NCBI GenBank assembly: GCA_009733775.1
Contig: WOGZ01000032.1
Span: 1 to 64,000 of the forward strand
DNA: 64,000 nucleotides
Direction: 5' to 3'
Source of the DNA: Alectoria sarmentosa
Taxonomy: Eukaryota > Ascomycota > Lecanoromycetes > Lecanorales > Parmeliaceae
Position numbers and translations under genes: made by a program. Below the pieces are notes generated by a model. The model had not been told where the DNA came from and did no database searches. It saw only the letters and a program-made list of their open reading frames with translations. Positions 45,357-57,236 of this stretch are shown one piece after another (positions within the stretch are counted from its first letter, which is position 1; every line of letters starts with the position of its first letter).

Positions 45357-46040
45357 GAAGAGGATGGCAGGGTCAATAGTTCCGTACTTGGGATTTGATA
45401 CAATACAGATGTCGTATCTTATTTATAACCCGATCCTTTGAGAGTAGTAGCAGTAGTAGATTTGAATGAAGAATTGAGCATCGTGCTTGCTGGCATTCTG
45501 ACACTGTTGTGATTGACCATTACTGTCACTGTTGTGATTGACCATTACTGTCTGCTGGTGCACATTCGGTCAAAAAAAGCTTTGGGGGAGGATCCAACGC
45601 TGCACACAGCAGAGCTCACTTGGGGAATGAAAGCCATGGCAAAGGATTTTCTTGAAAAGAGTGCTTTGTGACAGTAGCTGCGAAGACGAGATGGATTTCC
45701 ATAGTATGAAGGAGCCAAGTTTGAGATCAGGATATCTCGTCTTCACCAATTCATCTAGACGCTAAGCGGCAGATACTGGTATGTAGACGGCAGACGCCAT
45801 TCTAAAGCGTAACACGCAGATCATTCCAGAACATTTAAAGTACTTGCACAGTTGCACTGTTAGTCTGCGGATGTCTCGTTACACAACGCTACTACACGCG
45901 CGGCTTGCAAGCGCGCTGGCAGTGGTCAAGGACTGCACCCTTGCTCCTTGATGACCTCACTATTCAGCCCCCAGTTATCCTCACGATGGCACTCTCCAGC
46001 ATCTTCACTCAGTTTCCAAATTTCTCAGAGACTTTCCAAT
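45357..46040. other. Intergenic with 25-bp tandem duplication
   Basis: A 25-bp unit, CACTGTTGTGATTGACCATT plus ACTGT, is repeated exactly at 45502-45526 and 45527-45551. The right part is the leader of the next gene. Confidence 0.6.
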
Positions 46041-46690
46041 ATGGCTTCCCGTGCAGAGACCATCCAGCAAAACTACGAGCCCCGCCCGGACCCACAATCT
46101 CTGACGTCCAACCCAGATCCTTCTCACAACTCCTCCACGGGCTTTGATTACGAGCCTCATCCGGAGCAATCAATCGAGGTCTCACCAGAGAGGGAGAAGG
46201 TAGTGAAGTGCATCACGAGCTTGTACTCTGGGAGCGCGAGCGAGGAGGATATGCAGGTGTATGCGAAGGAGGCAATATACGATGATCCATGGAGCTACTG
46301 TGATACACGATATAAGATCGCAGGGCAGTGGTACGGTACGTAAAAAGGCTCAGCATGTGCTGCCACTACGTTCTGTTTGCTAATGCTGTTTATGATTCAG
46401 GTATACCTAAAGTCATGGCCTCCTCCAAGACCCTAGCCACAGAGATCGTCTCTAGCACTGATACAGAGCTCATATTCAAGATGAAGCAAGAGTATACGCC
46501 GCGGGTAGTTCATTTCACGAAGCCGGTCAATAGCCTGGTATCGCTGACGTTCGATGGGGAGGGGAAAGTCAAATACCACAAGGATATGTGGAACGATAAG
46601 GACTACAGCCATGAGGGCTTGGGGAAGATCATGAAGACGTTGAATGGGGATCAACTGACGAAGATCACGAGACCGCCAGAGGGACTGTAA
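46041..46690 (+). CDS. NTF2/SnoaL-like fungal protein
   Basis: Exons 46041-46335 and 46401-46690, intron 65 bp with CTAAT branch; 194 aa. The Glu/Pro-rich N-terminus (QQNYEPRPDP) is followed by a compact domain: VVKCITSLYSGSASEEDMQVYAKEAIYDDPW, then the intron inside QWYG|IPKV, and strands IVSSTDTELIFKMKQEYT, VNSLVSLTFDG and VKYHKDMWND. This order of helix, DDP segment and curved strands suggests an NTF2-like cone fold. The exact role is unknown. The frame is open to an upstream ATG at 45948, which would add 31 residues with a Ser/Arg-rich, mitochondrial-leader-like composition; I chose the downstream ATG but cannot exclude the longer form. Confidence 0.65.
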
Positions 46691-46799
46691 GGCACTGGCG
46701 TAAACAAAGCAGCTAAAGGCTGGCAGGGTCATATTGTACAGGTGATCGTGATTGCCAGCAGTGTGGGGATATCGAGATTCACAATCAAATCATAGATCT

Positions 46800-47873
46800 T
46801 TACTTCTTGTCCGCACGGTCTATCTGTTTTCTGATTGCCGGGTCTACGCCCTGTTTCCATTCATCATAGCTGATGCCCGAACCTGCGGAAGCCAGAATGT
46901 CCTCTAACGAGACCTCATTCCGCCATGGAATGGCGCTCTGAGCGCCACCTTTTTGTACTGCCTTCGCTGCAGCTCTGTTTGCAAAAGCCACCAAATGCAT
47001 CATAGAGTGGAAATTCGTGAAAACCTTGCCATATTTTGCCAACATACCCGCATAAGCACCCACAAAGGTATCACCAGCGCCAGTGCTATCTACCACTGTC
47101 ACCTTCTCTCCTAGTACTCGTGAGACTCGTTGTGTTTCAGTATCTATATAGATAACTCCTTCCGCTCCAAGGGTGATAAGAACATGGGGAATTCCCAGAT
47201 CAATGAGCCGCTCCATGTGGTCGCCCCAGAGTGCCCACGAGTGTTGTTGTGCCGTAGTGCTTGTAATGATGCTCGCTTCAGTTTCGTTCACGACCAGATG
47301 ATGGACCGCTGAGTAGGCTTCTCGTGGCAGCTTCACGGCGGGTGCAGGATTCAACAGTACGTCCACATTTTTTTCTCGAGCGAACTTGAGTATGTGTAGC
47401 ACTGTGACCAACGGTATCTCAAGCTGTAAAATAATCAGATCTGGTAAAGGATCTGGTAGACGTTCAAAGTCCGACGGCCTCAAAGCATAATTGGCATTTG
47501 GACTCATCAGAATCCTATTTTCCCCACTTTCTTCTTCAACAATGATGACAGCCACCCCACTCTTCTCGCCACCTTTCACTCTGACTCCATCCACGCCAAT
47601 GCCATTGCTGACCAACCCATTAATCAACTCACGTCCAAACATGTCGTCGCCAACCGCGCCGATCATGTTGACAGTGCATCCTGCTTCCTCAACCCTTGAA
47701 CCTTTGGCGCGCGAGAGTCTGGCACATGCAACTGCTTGGTTGGCACCTTTGCCTCCACAGCCCGTGTCGTAGGATGAGGAGATGAGAGTTTCTCCTGCTG
47801 CTGGGATACGGGATGTGCGGGTGATTAGATCGGTGTTGAGGGAGCCGATGATCGTGATATTTGGTATTGCCAT
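46800..47873 (-). CDS. RBK1: Ribokinase
   Basis: PfkB-family sugar kinase that makes ribose-5-phosphate from D-ribose and ATP in the cytosol. Single exon, 357 aa from the ATG at 47873; the frame continues to 48074, but MAIPNITIIGSLNTDL matches the family start. Seen: GSLNTDL, the GGKGANQAVACARL signature, MIGAVGDDMFG, LLNPAPAVKLP, VVNETEA, VLITLGAEGV and the PfkB signature DSTGAGDTFVGAYAG with the catalytic Asp in GAGD. FANRAAAKAVQKGGAQSAIP is the usual C-terminal segment binding nucleotide and monovalent cation. Identification is firm. Confidence 0.93.
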   Translation of the reverse strand: MAIPNITIIGSLNTDLITRTSRIPAAGETLISSSYDTGCGGKGANQAVACARLSRAKGSRVEEAGCTVNMIGAVGDDMFGRELINGLVSNGIGVDGVRVKGGEKSGVAVIIVEEESGENRILMSPNANYALRPSDFERLPDPLPDLIILQLEIPLVTVLHILKFAREKNVDVLLNPAPAVKLPREAYSAVHHLVVNETEASIITSTTAQQHSWALWGDHMERLIDLGIPHVLITLGAEGVIYIDTETQRVSRVLGEKVTVVDSTGAGDTFVGAYAGMLAKYGKVFTNFHSMMHLVAFANRAAAKAVQKGGAQSAIPWRNEVSLEDILASAGSGISYDEWKQGVDPAIRKQIDRADKK

Positions 47874-49212
47874 ATTGACGGTGAGAGATTTCAAGGCATT
47901 CGCCTGCACGAAGACCTGAGTCTGTTCCAAAAATGGGAGATTGGGAGGGAATGGTCCCCAGGTCGCACTCGCGCCGAGCCATGGAGTTGAGTATGGGCAC
48001 AAGGTGGTGTCCTTATCAGCATTGCTATGCCGACATTCTGAGCCCAATGCCGATATTCTGAACCCAGCAGACACAGACCATTGAAAATAATTGCAGCATG
48101 ATATTTGCAGCGTGATCCTGTGGAAGCTTCGTCAATAAAGAGTCGACCAGGGTATGAGCCACTTCTCCGGATCAGCAATTAGGCCATGGAGGTATTGAAA
48201 GAGCCTGCTGTGCTCTTGTTGAGTAGAAACGCCGCTCCTAGAAAACAGATGGGGCAGCTATTGGAGTTGAGTGGGTAGAAGACGGATGATTTTGTTTCTA
48301 TCTATTTCCTAGCAGATATACCCCCTCCCTAAGCTAGCTTCATATAGCTAGCCTAGCGCCTTCCTACTCTTCTGCTGAAGAACGTTATTCATATAAAACC
48401 TTAGGGAACGGTTCTCATACACGACTAGTCAGGGTCACTATTCAAAGTACGGCCAAGTTGGAAATGCATGTCGAAGTCCAGCTCGAAGGGTACTACCCGT
48501 AGCAAGCTTCACCTTGCAAAGCCTTGTCGTAAACTTGGGGTGCGAACGAGAGGCTCCGAGCAGATTTTCATCAAAGATAATACCAAATCAAATATCAGCA
48601 AAGAACCTAGTCGTTTCTTCTGTGTATCTTTGTGCAAAGAAACCAGCGTTGTTCTGAGTCGACGCTGTCTACATCAACCAAGATGGTGTTCAAGAGCGAG
48701 GCTTGCAGGTGAGGCTAACAAAGCAGATCTACCAGCAGGCCAAAGAAGTTGTCGGCTTGTTGTATCAGCTACCTTTTATAACGTTTGCTGACAGTACTGC
48801 CTGGAAGTAGTCCAGAGCCAAAATGATCGGGGCCTCACCAAACTCCCTCTACGGTCACTGAAGATGGCTCATCATCCGTGATTCATGCGAGTGTTGGCAC
48901 TTTAAGTGGCAATATTCGCCCGAGACATTGCCATAGCGGTCCAACGCGATGTAAAGAGTAATGCAGATATCACATGGGATGAAGCTCTGGACCTTAGATT
49001 TTGGTACCGAGGCCAATACAAATGTGACGATCATAATACCCCTTTGTAAGAAACATTGAGCCATTAACAGTCATGATGATGGCCAGGAACGACTGGAGAA
49101 GGAAAATTAAAAGCAATATATTGACTTGATTTGATTCTTTCCGAGCTCTTGTCAGACACAAGATTCTGGGCACTTCGAAATTCATCTCAATGAGGATGCT
49201 GGTTCATTCGAT
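47874..49212. other. Intergenic
   Basis: Holds the ribokinase promoter. Two inverted CTAGC-rich words lie near 48331-48360. No gene or repeat that I can support. Confidence 0.4.
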
Positions 49213-49452
49213 ATGGCAGACTTTGATGAAGTAAAAGTCGATTTTGATGAGTTAGACTCCTTCTTACCAGATAATCCACATCTCCATACGCCTTGGGAAC
49301 GCGAGGTTATGTTTGATGAAATCGATTATCTCCAGGGACACCCGTTTGGATTCACCTCCAGCGGGCAAATGACGCTTTTCCCAAAAGGCACCCGAGAAGG
49401 CGATCATATACGCCTCTTGCTCCACCTTCAAATTTCTTCCACCCTGCGATAA
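49213..49452 (+). CDS. Small hypothetical ORF
   Basis: 79 codons, acidic at the start (DFDEVKVDFDELDSF). Composition is compatible with a real short protein or first exon, but no domain, splice partner or homolog is recognised. The opposite strand is also open here. Reported with low confidence only. Confidence 0.25.
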   Translation: MADFDEVKVDFDELDSFLPDNPHLHTPWEREVMFDEIDYLQGHPFGFTSSGQMTLFPKGTREGDHIRLLLHLQISSTLR

Positions 49453-50126
49453 AGCGCCGACAGGTACTGTCAAGTCATCGGCGCTTGGTACATCATTAAC
49501 ATGTCGCCTGGAAAACATATGAGAATAGGGAGACTTGGAAACAACAGCAATCAATTACGCTTTGATAAAGCTGAAGCCGAAAATATATGCCAAAAAGTTC
49601 AAATACTGAAAGATCACTGCAACCGCAGTTCCGGTACATCCAAAAATGCATCTTCGCTTTGGCCAATCGGAATTGTTCCCGTCCTACCCTGCTCTCTCAA
49701 GATGTGTTCCTGCGCTTGTTTCAACATCCCTAGTACTGGGCCTCACTCTCAGATGCTCAGGGTTCACATAATAATCTCCGTTCCTTCCTAACGATTCTAG
49801 AAAACTCAAGATCTGGTGAGAGTTATACGTTTGATCGTAGAATCCCTGCCCCTTCACTAAGCCGTCACGGAAATGCAGGCCTGTTAACAAAGCAATCCTC
49901 ACATCGCAAACACCAGACCAATAGCAATAAACTCAACTTGATTGATGACGCAATTCATGATCATTGATCCAGAAACGCGTTTTTTAGTGTTCCTACATTT
50001 CCAGCAGCAACCCGGACCACCCAGAAGATCACCCCTCAAAAACACCAACCCAGACACTCCCAGATACTTCAACACACCACCAGCCAAAGCGCCCTCCAAA
50101 CCACTATACCCCCAAAACAACCACCC
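49453..50126. other. Intergenic, C-rich towards its right end
   Basis: From about 49995 the plus strand becomes C/A-rich and nearly G-free, running into the next gene. No other feature seen. Confidence 0.4.
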
Positions 50127-51081
50127 ATGCCTCCTTCCACCATCCCCCCACCCACCCCATCATCCTCCTCCTCAAAAATGCATTCCAAACACGCCCAACC
50201 CCACCACCACACCATGTCCACAACCTACCACCCCCGCTACCGCATCCACCCACCCCTCACCACCACCAGCACCCATCCTCCGACCTGGGCCGAGACCCAA
50301 GCCGACCTAATCCTCAGCTACCGCGACATTTCGAGCCCGCCGGCCAAGAAACCCGGTCCCGACGTACGAGATCTCCATGCGGAGAAGCAGGTGCATGTGA
50401 GATGGACGGATCCGGATTTAGTGCCAGCATTGGTAGGTGGGGTTGGGCGGTTTTCGTTTTCTGTTTCTGTGTTGACACGTGCTGGGACATTTTTTGTTGT
50501 TGGAAGCAATGAGACTAATCGATAATTAATGTCCTTATTTAGTCGCAACTGCAGCACTCCCTTCCCCACAAAACGAAATTATCCCTTCGATACGGCGGTC
50601 GCGACGTCACTGCCGCGACGTGGGTGACGGTGCATCAGGTATTTATTCCCCCTCTCCCCCATATCTCTCTGCCCCAACCCACCCACATCCCTCCTCCTCC
50701 CCCCCAACCCAAACCACACCCATATCCCTCCCTTTTCCCCCCAACCCCAAACCCAACCCATCCCATCCTACCCTTCACTAACACCCCCCCAAGACAACCC
50801 CCAGCAATCCAAATCCTCCAGAGCTAAAATACGTACTCTGGTTCCACGAATACGACGATCTGGACGTTGAAGTGGGGGAGTTGCGGGGCGTGGGGTGGGG
50901 CGTTAAGAAAGAGGAGGAGGAAGAGGAGGGGGTGGAGATTGAGACGGAGACGGAGACAGGGGAGTTGGGGGATCTGGGGGACTTGGAGTGTAGGGGGAGG
51001 AAATGGGATGCGGGGGTTAAGGAGGAGGAAGAGGAAGAGGAAGTAGAGGTGAAGGTGAAGGTGGAGGATATGGGGGTGTGA
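50127..51081 (+). CDS. Hypothetical protein with acidic C-terminus
   Basis: Exons 50127-50432, 50543-50638 and 50794-51081; introns 110 and 155 bp; 229 aa if the first ATG is used. Other in-frame ATGs lie at 50178 and 50214; the last may be the true start because the preceding stretch is C-rich low complexity. The core has AETQADLILSYRDI, VHVRWTDPDLVPALSQLQ, LSLRYGGRDVTAATWVTVHQ and ELKYVLWFHEYDDLDVEVGEL. The C-terminal ~60 residues are mostly Glu, Lys and Val. Intron 2 is almost pure C/T/A with few G. Acceptors were chosen so that the strand-like ELKYVLWFHEYDD segment stays in frame. Family not recognised. Confidence 0.55.
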
Positions 51082-51391
51082 TGAGTGCGGAGAGGAGAGG
51101 AGAGGAGAGGTCTCTGATTGGATTGAATTGGATGGGACCGGATTGGAAAGTCTGATTCTATCTACCATAAGCTAACTCGATCGAAGAAGTCATGCAAAGC
51201 CTCTCTATCTAACACCCTCCTTGCGATACCATTATGACACGGTCCTAACAATCGATCTTCTCAAAGCCATCTGCGGATCCGCATCTCAGCACGTCAAGAC
51301 ACGCTTAAGACCCTCGAAAAGCTTTCGTCGCCGCACACATTTTTTTGACCGGTTTCCATCACAAGCCGATCGCAACAGTTGAAAGAACCCT

Positions 51392-52952
51392 TCAGATCCT
51401 CCTCAAGACATGCTTGTTGACGTGGAACCTCACCGCCCCCACCAATCCCATCGCGACGATCGCGAAAGAGCCGGCATAGAACATGGCCGGATGATAGGCT
51501 GCCAGGGTGCTCTTCTCGCCGCCGTGGGTCTCGAGGATGTAGGCAGCGATGGGGGCGCCCTTGCGATATATCAGCGATATTTTCTCATGTGAGAGATCCA
51601 ATGTTCAAATGGGTGATGGAACGTACCATCAAGTACCCCCCAACCCACCCCGTCACGATCATGCCCATTGCGACCGACACTCGCTGCGAGCCAAATACCG
51701 TGCCGACGACCGTCGGTATCGTGGCGAAGAATCCGCCATTGGCAGCGCCGTTCATAATCACAAAGACCACTAAAGGTCCTAGAGAATCCGAGACTGGCCA
51801 GATCGCGAACATGCTGACTGTGGTCAGGAACAAGCCTATGAAAAGCGTGTTCAGAGGTCCCAGCGCGTCGGCCGCGAGGCCGGAACCGAGTCGTCCGACT
51901 GCGGATGAGATGTTGAAGCCTGCTACGAGGCCCGCGCCGGCGCTGGAGGAGAGGCCGAGGGAGGCGCTGTAGAGGGGGATGAAGAAAGGTGGGACGAGGA
52001 GGGGAAAGGTTGCGACGACGCCGACTAGGAATATTGCGTTGAATTTGAAGTCACGGAAAAGGTTCCTGTGGAGATGGTCAGTTAGCAATGTTTCTTGCGG
52101 GGAGGAATAGGGACGCGGACCATTCGATGAAGGCTGGTGAGCGTATGGGGCATCGCTCTTTGATGAGATAGGCTGCTGGTAGACCGGTCGCAAATGTGAC
52201 GATGCCGAGAATCCTGAAGGTCCAGGCTGGACCCACGCTCTGTATGATGGCGTTCATTGAGAGGCTGATTGCGGTGCCACCGAGGCCACCGCCCGCACAG
52301 ACAATACCGTTAGCCATGCCGCGCTTCTTATGGAAGTACTGCGCCGGGGTGACATTGATGACCTGGTGTTGTTAGCCGTTGAGCATGGGAACTGCAAGGC
52401 TTTTGATTTACTAAGAAGCAGAGACTATAGCAAAGACCACTGTCAGTACGTAGAACGAGTGAAGTGAGTGAGCCTGCTATCACACCTTGTCCCAATCCCT
52501 GACACCACTCCGGCAGTGATGAACAATCCGCCTATCTGGTGCGTGCAGAAGCCACTCAATATCTCGCCCAACGACAACATTGAAATGCCCAAGAATGCGG
52601 TGCGCCTCGCTCCAAGCAATTGAATGACTCTGGCATTGATCAGAGCGAGGAAGGCAATGCATGCAAAATCCAAAGAGCCAATCCAGGAGAGAGTCGAGGG
52701 AGAAGAAAGCCCCCGCTTGAAAAGAGCAGCTTGCATGACACCCCAGCTATAGACGGTGCCTACGATCCAGAAGGAAATGAAGGAGCAAGCCAAGACGACT
52801 ACCCATCCATAGCCACCCTCCGGGGCGGTAGAGTCAGCTCGTTGAGAGGCATGGACAATGTTGTCACGTTCTGTTAATGCCGGTCGCACACTGTGATTGG
52901 CTTTGACTGGGGTCGAGGGCTCAGTAACGGTCATCTCTTGGAACTTGGACAT
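51392..52952 (-). CDS. MFS transporter, monocarboxylate-type
   Basis: Plasma-membrane-type transporter resembling fungal monocarboxylate permeases. Exons: 52486-52952, 52412-52439, 52121-52362, 51627-52065, 51392-51559; 447 aa. The family signature APEGGYGWVVVLA opens TM1. Further hydrophobic segments include FISFWIVGTVYSWGV, FACIAFLALINA, GGLFITAGVVSGIG, the GMANGIVCAGGGLGG loop before TM5, FNAIFLVGVVATFPLLVPPF, TLFIGLFLTTVSMFAIWPV, VVFVIMNGAANGGFFATIP and a last pair ending HVLRRI. Exon 2 is only 28 nt. About 12 membrane helices in all. Introns 46-67 bp; the 52120 donor GTCCGC is unusual, but exon phases agree. The substrate cannot be read from sequence. Confidence 0.88.
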
Positions 52953-55367
52953 TTGTAGGTTTGCCGTTGTATGTATCGATCAACTTCAGCTGCGTTGGAG
53001 AGAGAAAGATCAAGGTGGTGAGGAGAGAGGCATTGATGAGGGAGCTGCTTCGGCTTGCACAGCAACATTGAGCGATTTCATAATCACTCCACGTGTAATC
53101 TCGATGGTGCCCACGCGAGACCTTGATGCATAACCGAACGACAGAAATTAGAGTGTCCATTGTGTTGAGTGACAATTACGTCAGTCGAGTCCCGGTTGAA
53201 TTCTGCTCACTCTTCCAAACTCGATGCATTCATCATTGGCTTCAGGTGACTTCACTCTTTGACGCTTTATTTGATGGAGGATGTGACAGGCCCTGATGCA
53301 GTCTTTGGGGCTCAAGGAGACTCACAAGTGACGGCGCTGCAGCTGCTACACAGATGAGGGAGGCATCTTTACCCTTCGTGATTCATTCCTATTGGACGCT
53401 TGCTACAAGCTAAGATCTCCATTTTGTTGATATGCAACCAGCCGTGACAATTGATGCCACATCTTCGTCGTGGATGTGAAGCCCCCCTCTCTCCGGGCAC
53501 ACAGACCACGAGGCCACCAGGAAGATAGTATCTTGGAGCCGTAGGGCCGTAGGTCCAGCTGTCATCCTTGTCACTTTTTTAAGAATACGATTTCACAATA
53601 CTATTGCTTATAGAGTGGTGAAGAGTTGGAAGGCGGGATGATCTTCTGCCTCCATACTCATTCCTGTAGTATCTGTCAAAAAGATTAATAGTGGCGACGG
53701 ATTTCAAAAGGCTACGGACTGGCTTGAGTGATGGATTTTGGTTATGAGCCAGAGACGAATCAACTCGTGAATTTGTCCGTGAAGCTGCCTCCTCTGAGAG
53801 GTGAATAGAGGGGGGCGATACACGACAAGGGTCATCTTGAATGATATCGACGCAATCACAGAAGACTTGATGGCTTTGGACCGCACGTGAGTCCCCTTCC
53901 TAATTTTATATCTCTCATCTTTTGGTTCTAAGTTGAAGTTTTGCGGCCGCCCAAACAAATGTGACCACGTGCCAACTTCAACAGAGACACTGCATAGTCG
54001 AGAGCATCCAATGCTGGCTAAGGGGATCTTCACAGACAATTACAGTACTGGAGTGCGATAAATGGCTACGGGCATGCCTGCCACAACAAATTGGATACGA
54101 CGTATGGTACTTAGCGCTGGTGAAGCCATAAAGAGCACCCGAGCTGGGCTAGAGTCTACCGTGTCCCTGTGAATATTACATCCCGCTAGTCTTCCACGTC
54201 CACGGCCGGAAATCTAGATTCCACGAATCATCACCCTCATTGCAACGCAGACTTACCCTGCATCTTCACTTATTCAATACCCATCGGAAGTTACACAGAG
54301 TACCATACACAGGCCTGGCTCTCGTTAGCCCCACAGCCCCGGCCTGCAACTTCCCGAGCGATAGTCATTGCGCTTGGCGCTTCCTAAAGTGAAGACACCA
54401 TAATGGACCTCTTTCTGTTTGAGATTGTGTTAGCAATCCCAGATGGTCCTACCGCCTTTGCTCAATACAGAATGGCCTCTATGTTTTGAGGGTGGATGCT
54501 ACAAAGGCTGCAGTAATCGACCGAGCGTTTTGTTCCCACACCATAAGAATGTAACGTCTCTTTAGGATTCTAACTACCTCAAATTTCACTCTGCCGTAAA
54601 TCAGATGTTACCTTCTCTTTATAGCGCGAATATCTCACGTATTCCATCACGCCATTGTCCGTGCAATTCAATTCACACACAGCTGTATCGGCAAGGCCAT
54701 GAGTGCTACAATCAGGGTTGCCTTCCAGCCCGCAGGCCATGTCTCCTGTCATTGGGCGCTAAACATGAGAAGGTCGAGATCGTGGCAGGGCAAGGCAGCG
54801 GCTTGACTCTAGGATTCGTCTACAGCAGCCGCTGCGCTGACTCCATCCACATGACCATATTCTTGTAACAAAGGAGGGGTGTCTATCGTTCGAACAACCT
54901 CAGACCAAGAACCAGTCAAATCCCCTGGATATCCTCGCGTCAAAAATGGAGAACCCATTTGATTGGATTACGAGTATTTTATTTGAAATTAGGTGCTGGG
55001 TTTGGTGTAGTAAATACAGAGGGGTATTAGAAAACGGAGATGAAACAAAGACTGCAACAACAGAAACGCATGCTTGCGCGGGGAAAAGCAACGCGTGATT
55101 TCTCCCCAAACGCCAAGCTAAAATTCGCCTTCAAAAGCCGTTATTGTCCGATAGGTCGTGGCGCCTGCGCCTGCGCCCAACCCGAAACCGAAACCCATTA
55201 ACCCTAGACTCGGCGCTGCCGAGAGATGCATACAAAGCAATCTGGAATCCCGTGAGGACGCTGCAGCCCAAGAGGTTGCTGCAGCAGAGCAGCAACGAGA
55301 CACTGCGATACCTCCATTTGTCCAATTACACCTCTACCCACACCGCCGGACTCCGCTTAGAAAACCG
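52953..55367. other. Intergenic
   Basis: About 2.4 kb with no supported gene. Frames at 53704-54039 and 54605-54868 are short and domainless. The plus frame at 55158-55748 is antisense to the possible gene at 55368-55724. Confidence 0.4.
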
Positions 55368-55724
55368 TTAGTAGTCGAGACGGCTCCAATCGATACCGTA
55401 AGAATAGAGACCGGTGGGGATGAATGTAAGGGTGATAGTACTGGTGAGTATCCGCCAAGGTATCCCTCCGTTCCTCGTCGAGTCGTCAACCAGGTCCATA
55501 GTACGTCCATGACCCGGAAACTCGCCTCGGCCGTCCATTTCCATGACCGTGATCATCGGACGACCTCCTTGATTAGGGTTGTAAAAGACGACTCGGCCAA
55601 CGCGCGTCACGGGAGGGCCGTGGAAGCTGGTAGTACTGGCAGAAGCACGATTCGGAGGAGGTATGTTCGGAGCGTAGGAACGGGAGCTACCTTGGGAAGG
55701 CTGAGGAATTCTAGATTGAGACAT
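55368..55724 (-). CDS. Possible hypothetical protein
   Basis: 118-codon frame beginning MSQSRIPQPSQGSSRSY, Ser/Pro-rich, then VGRVVFYNPNQGGRPMITV. The C-terminal part (after GGIPWRIL) looks less coding, and a donor GTACTA nearby might lead to another exon in 55118-55303. The opposite strand is also open for 196 codons, so coding strand is not certain. No family recognised. Confidence 0.3.
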   Translation of the reverse strand: MSQSRIPQPSQGSSRSYAPNIPPPNRASASTTSFHGPPVTRVGRVVFYNPNQGGRPMITVMEMDGRGEFPGHGRTMDLVDDSTRNGGIPWRILTSTITLTFIPTGLYSYGIDWSRLDY

Positions 55725-57236
55725 CGTGATGACTGTATAATGACTTGATGTTGCTGATAATGAACAATTTGCTTGTGTAGAAATTTGTGTGGTCTATGAA
55801 TGCTGTCTGAATGCTGCGTGGAATGCTGAATATGAAAACATAAAGAGAGCAGGGAGATTGCTTCCTGTTTAAACTCATTCTTAAGACCGCCTGGAATCCA
55901 AGACAGCGCAGGCTGGGTAAGAGACTGGAGGAGTTGAAACTAAACGAAACAAATTGAAACGAAGATGAGGCAGAACAACCAAACTTTTGAGGTTTGGGCC
56001 CTTGAGTTTGTGTCTGAGATGAGAAAAGGTCAGATAATGTCAAACTTCTATGGGTTTGGCAATTCAAGATTTATGCAGAGCTCGAGTTAAATGAAGAAGG
56101 TCAGGGTTTGGCAGGAACTTATGACTTGATTCTTTGACTTCTGTGACAGCAGCAGATCTCAAGATTGAGACCGCCTGCGCGGAGGTTATAAAAACCTCCA
56201 TACTTGGCGTAACAGAGTGTTCTGACAATTTGGTCAAATCAGCGCCGCACGCGGAGCAAGACGAATGAACGGACTCGTGGATATCAGTGACGAAAAGAGC
56301 GAGGACTGTCCTCGCTAGGAAAAATGAAATCTACGGACCTTGAGGGCCATTTCGAGGCGCGCTTTCGAGGGTTTGGGGTATTTTTTCGGTAGCCATGCTG
56401 GTAGGACTCGAACGCTGCTTAGGGAGGGCAGGGGTTGACGAAATTGACTCTACAGCTGTTGACTAGGAGGTGAGATGTCAAGGTGATGGATTTGACAACG
56501 CTTTCTTCACACGATGAAGGCTGTGCGAGGTGTTCATGCTGATGATGCCTCTTGAGTTGGGCCTCTCGGACTGCTGTACTGGATCGTGAAGATTGTGCAG
56601 GAGTTGCCCTAGAGCTAGACCGGACAGAGACAGCGCTGTCGGCGGCCCGGTCCGGATTTCGGCCGCGTCATGTGTTTCTCTGACTTTGACGTTCATCTGA
56701 CATGACTGCCATCAATATTCGAGAAAAGTCGTTCCACGGGAGTTCACCTTTTCAATGAGGGCCGGTGGGAGTGTCTCCTCTAGAATAGTCCCGAAGAGAT
56801 CTGCTTTCCAGTCGCTTCCACATACCTCCTGTCATTGGGGTCTCAAGATCCAGCGACGGAATCAACAATATTCAAAGCAGATTCATTGGCTCGCCTTCTT
56901 TGCGAGATTTAGAACGTCTTGCCGAGAGTCTGGCAATCGTACCCTATCTATCGCCAGCTACGCGTGAATTATCTGTACGCGCGGGAAGGCTGGACGCATC
57001 TAGAATCTCTGCAGGGACCTTTGGCGTAGGATGCGACTCTCTGAAAGCATCCCACGTTATCGTGATCACTCGGTCATCTCTGAGCCAAGCCTTGCAGTTT
57101 CAGAGACCCCCTGATTATAACTTGTCCTTGTTTCCCCCTTACTTTCGACGTCGTGACTGTACTCTGAATTGGTCTGCTTTGCAGTTTTCGTTGTCGTTTA
57201 GATCACCACTCGCCTTCTTCCCGAATCGCCGTACAG
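55725..57236. other. Intergenic
   Basis: No supported gene or repeat. Contains the presumed promoter of the gene starting at 57237, with a T-rich stretch just upstream of its ATG. Confidence 0.4.

Noticed and set aside
50824..51168. Minus-strand frame rich in Leu, Phe and Pro
   Set aside because: It is the complement of the Glu/Lys-rich third exon of the 50127-51081 gene.
55158..55748. 196-codon plus-strand frame
   Set aside because: Arg/His-rich and antisense to a frame on the minus strand that looks more protein-like; neither is certain, and only the minus one is listed, at low confidence.
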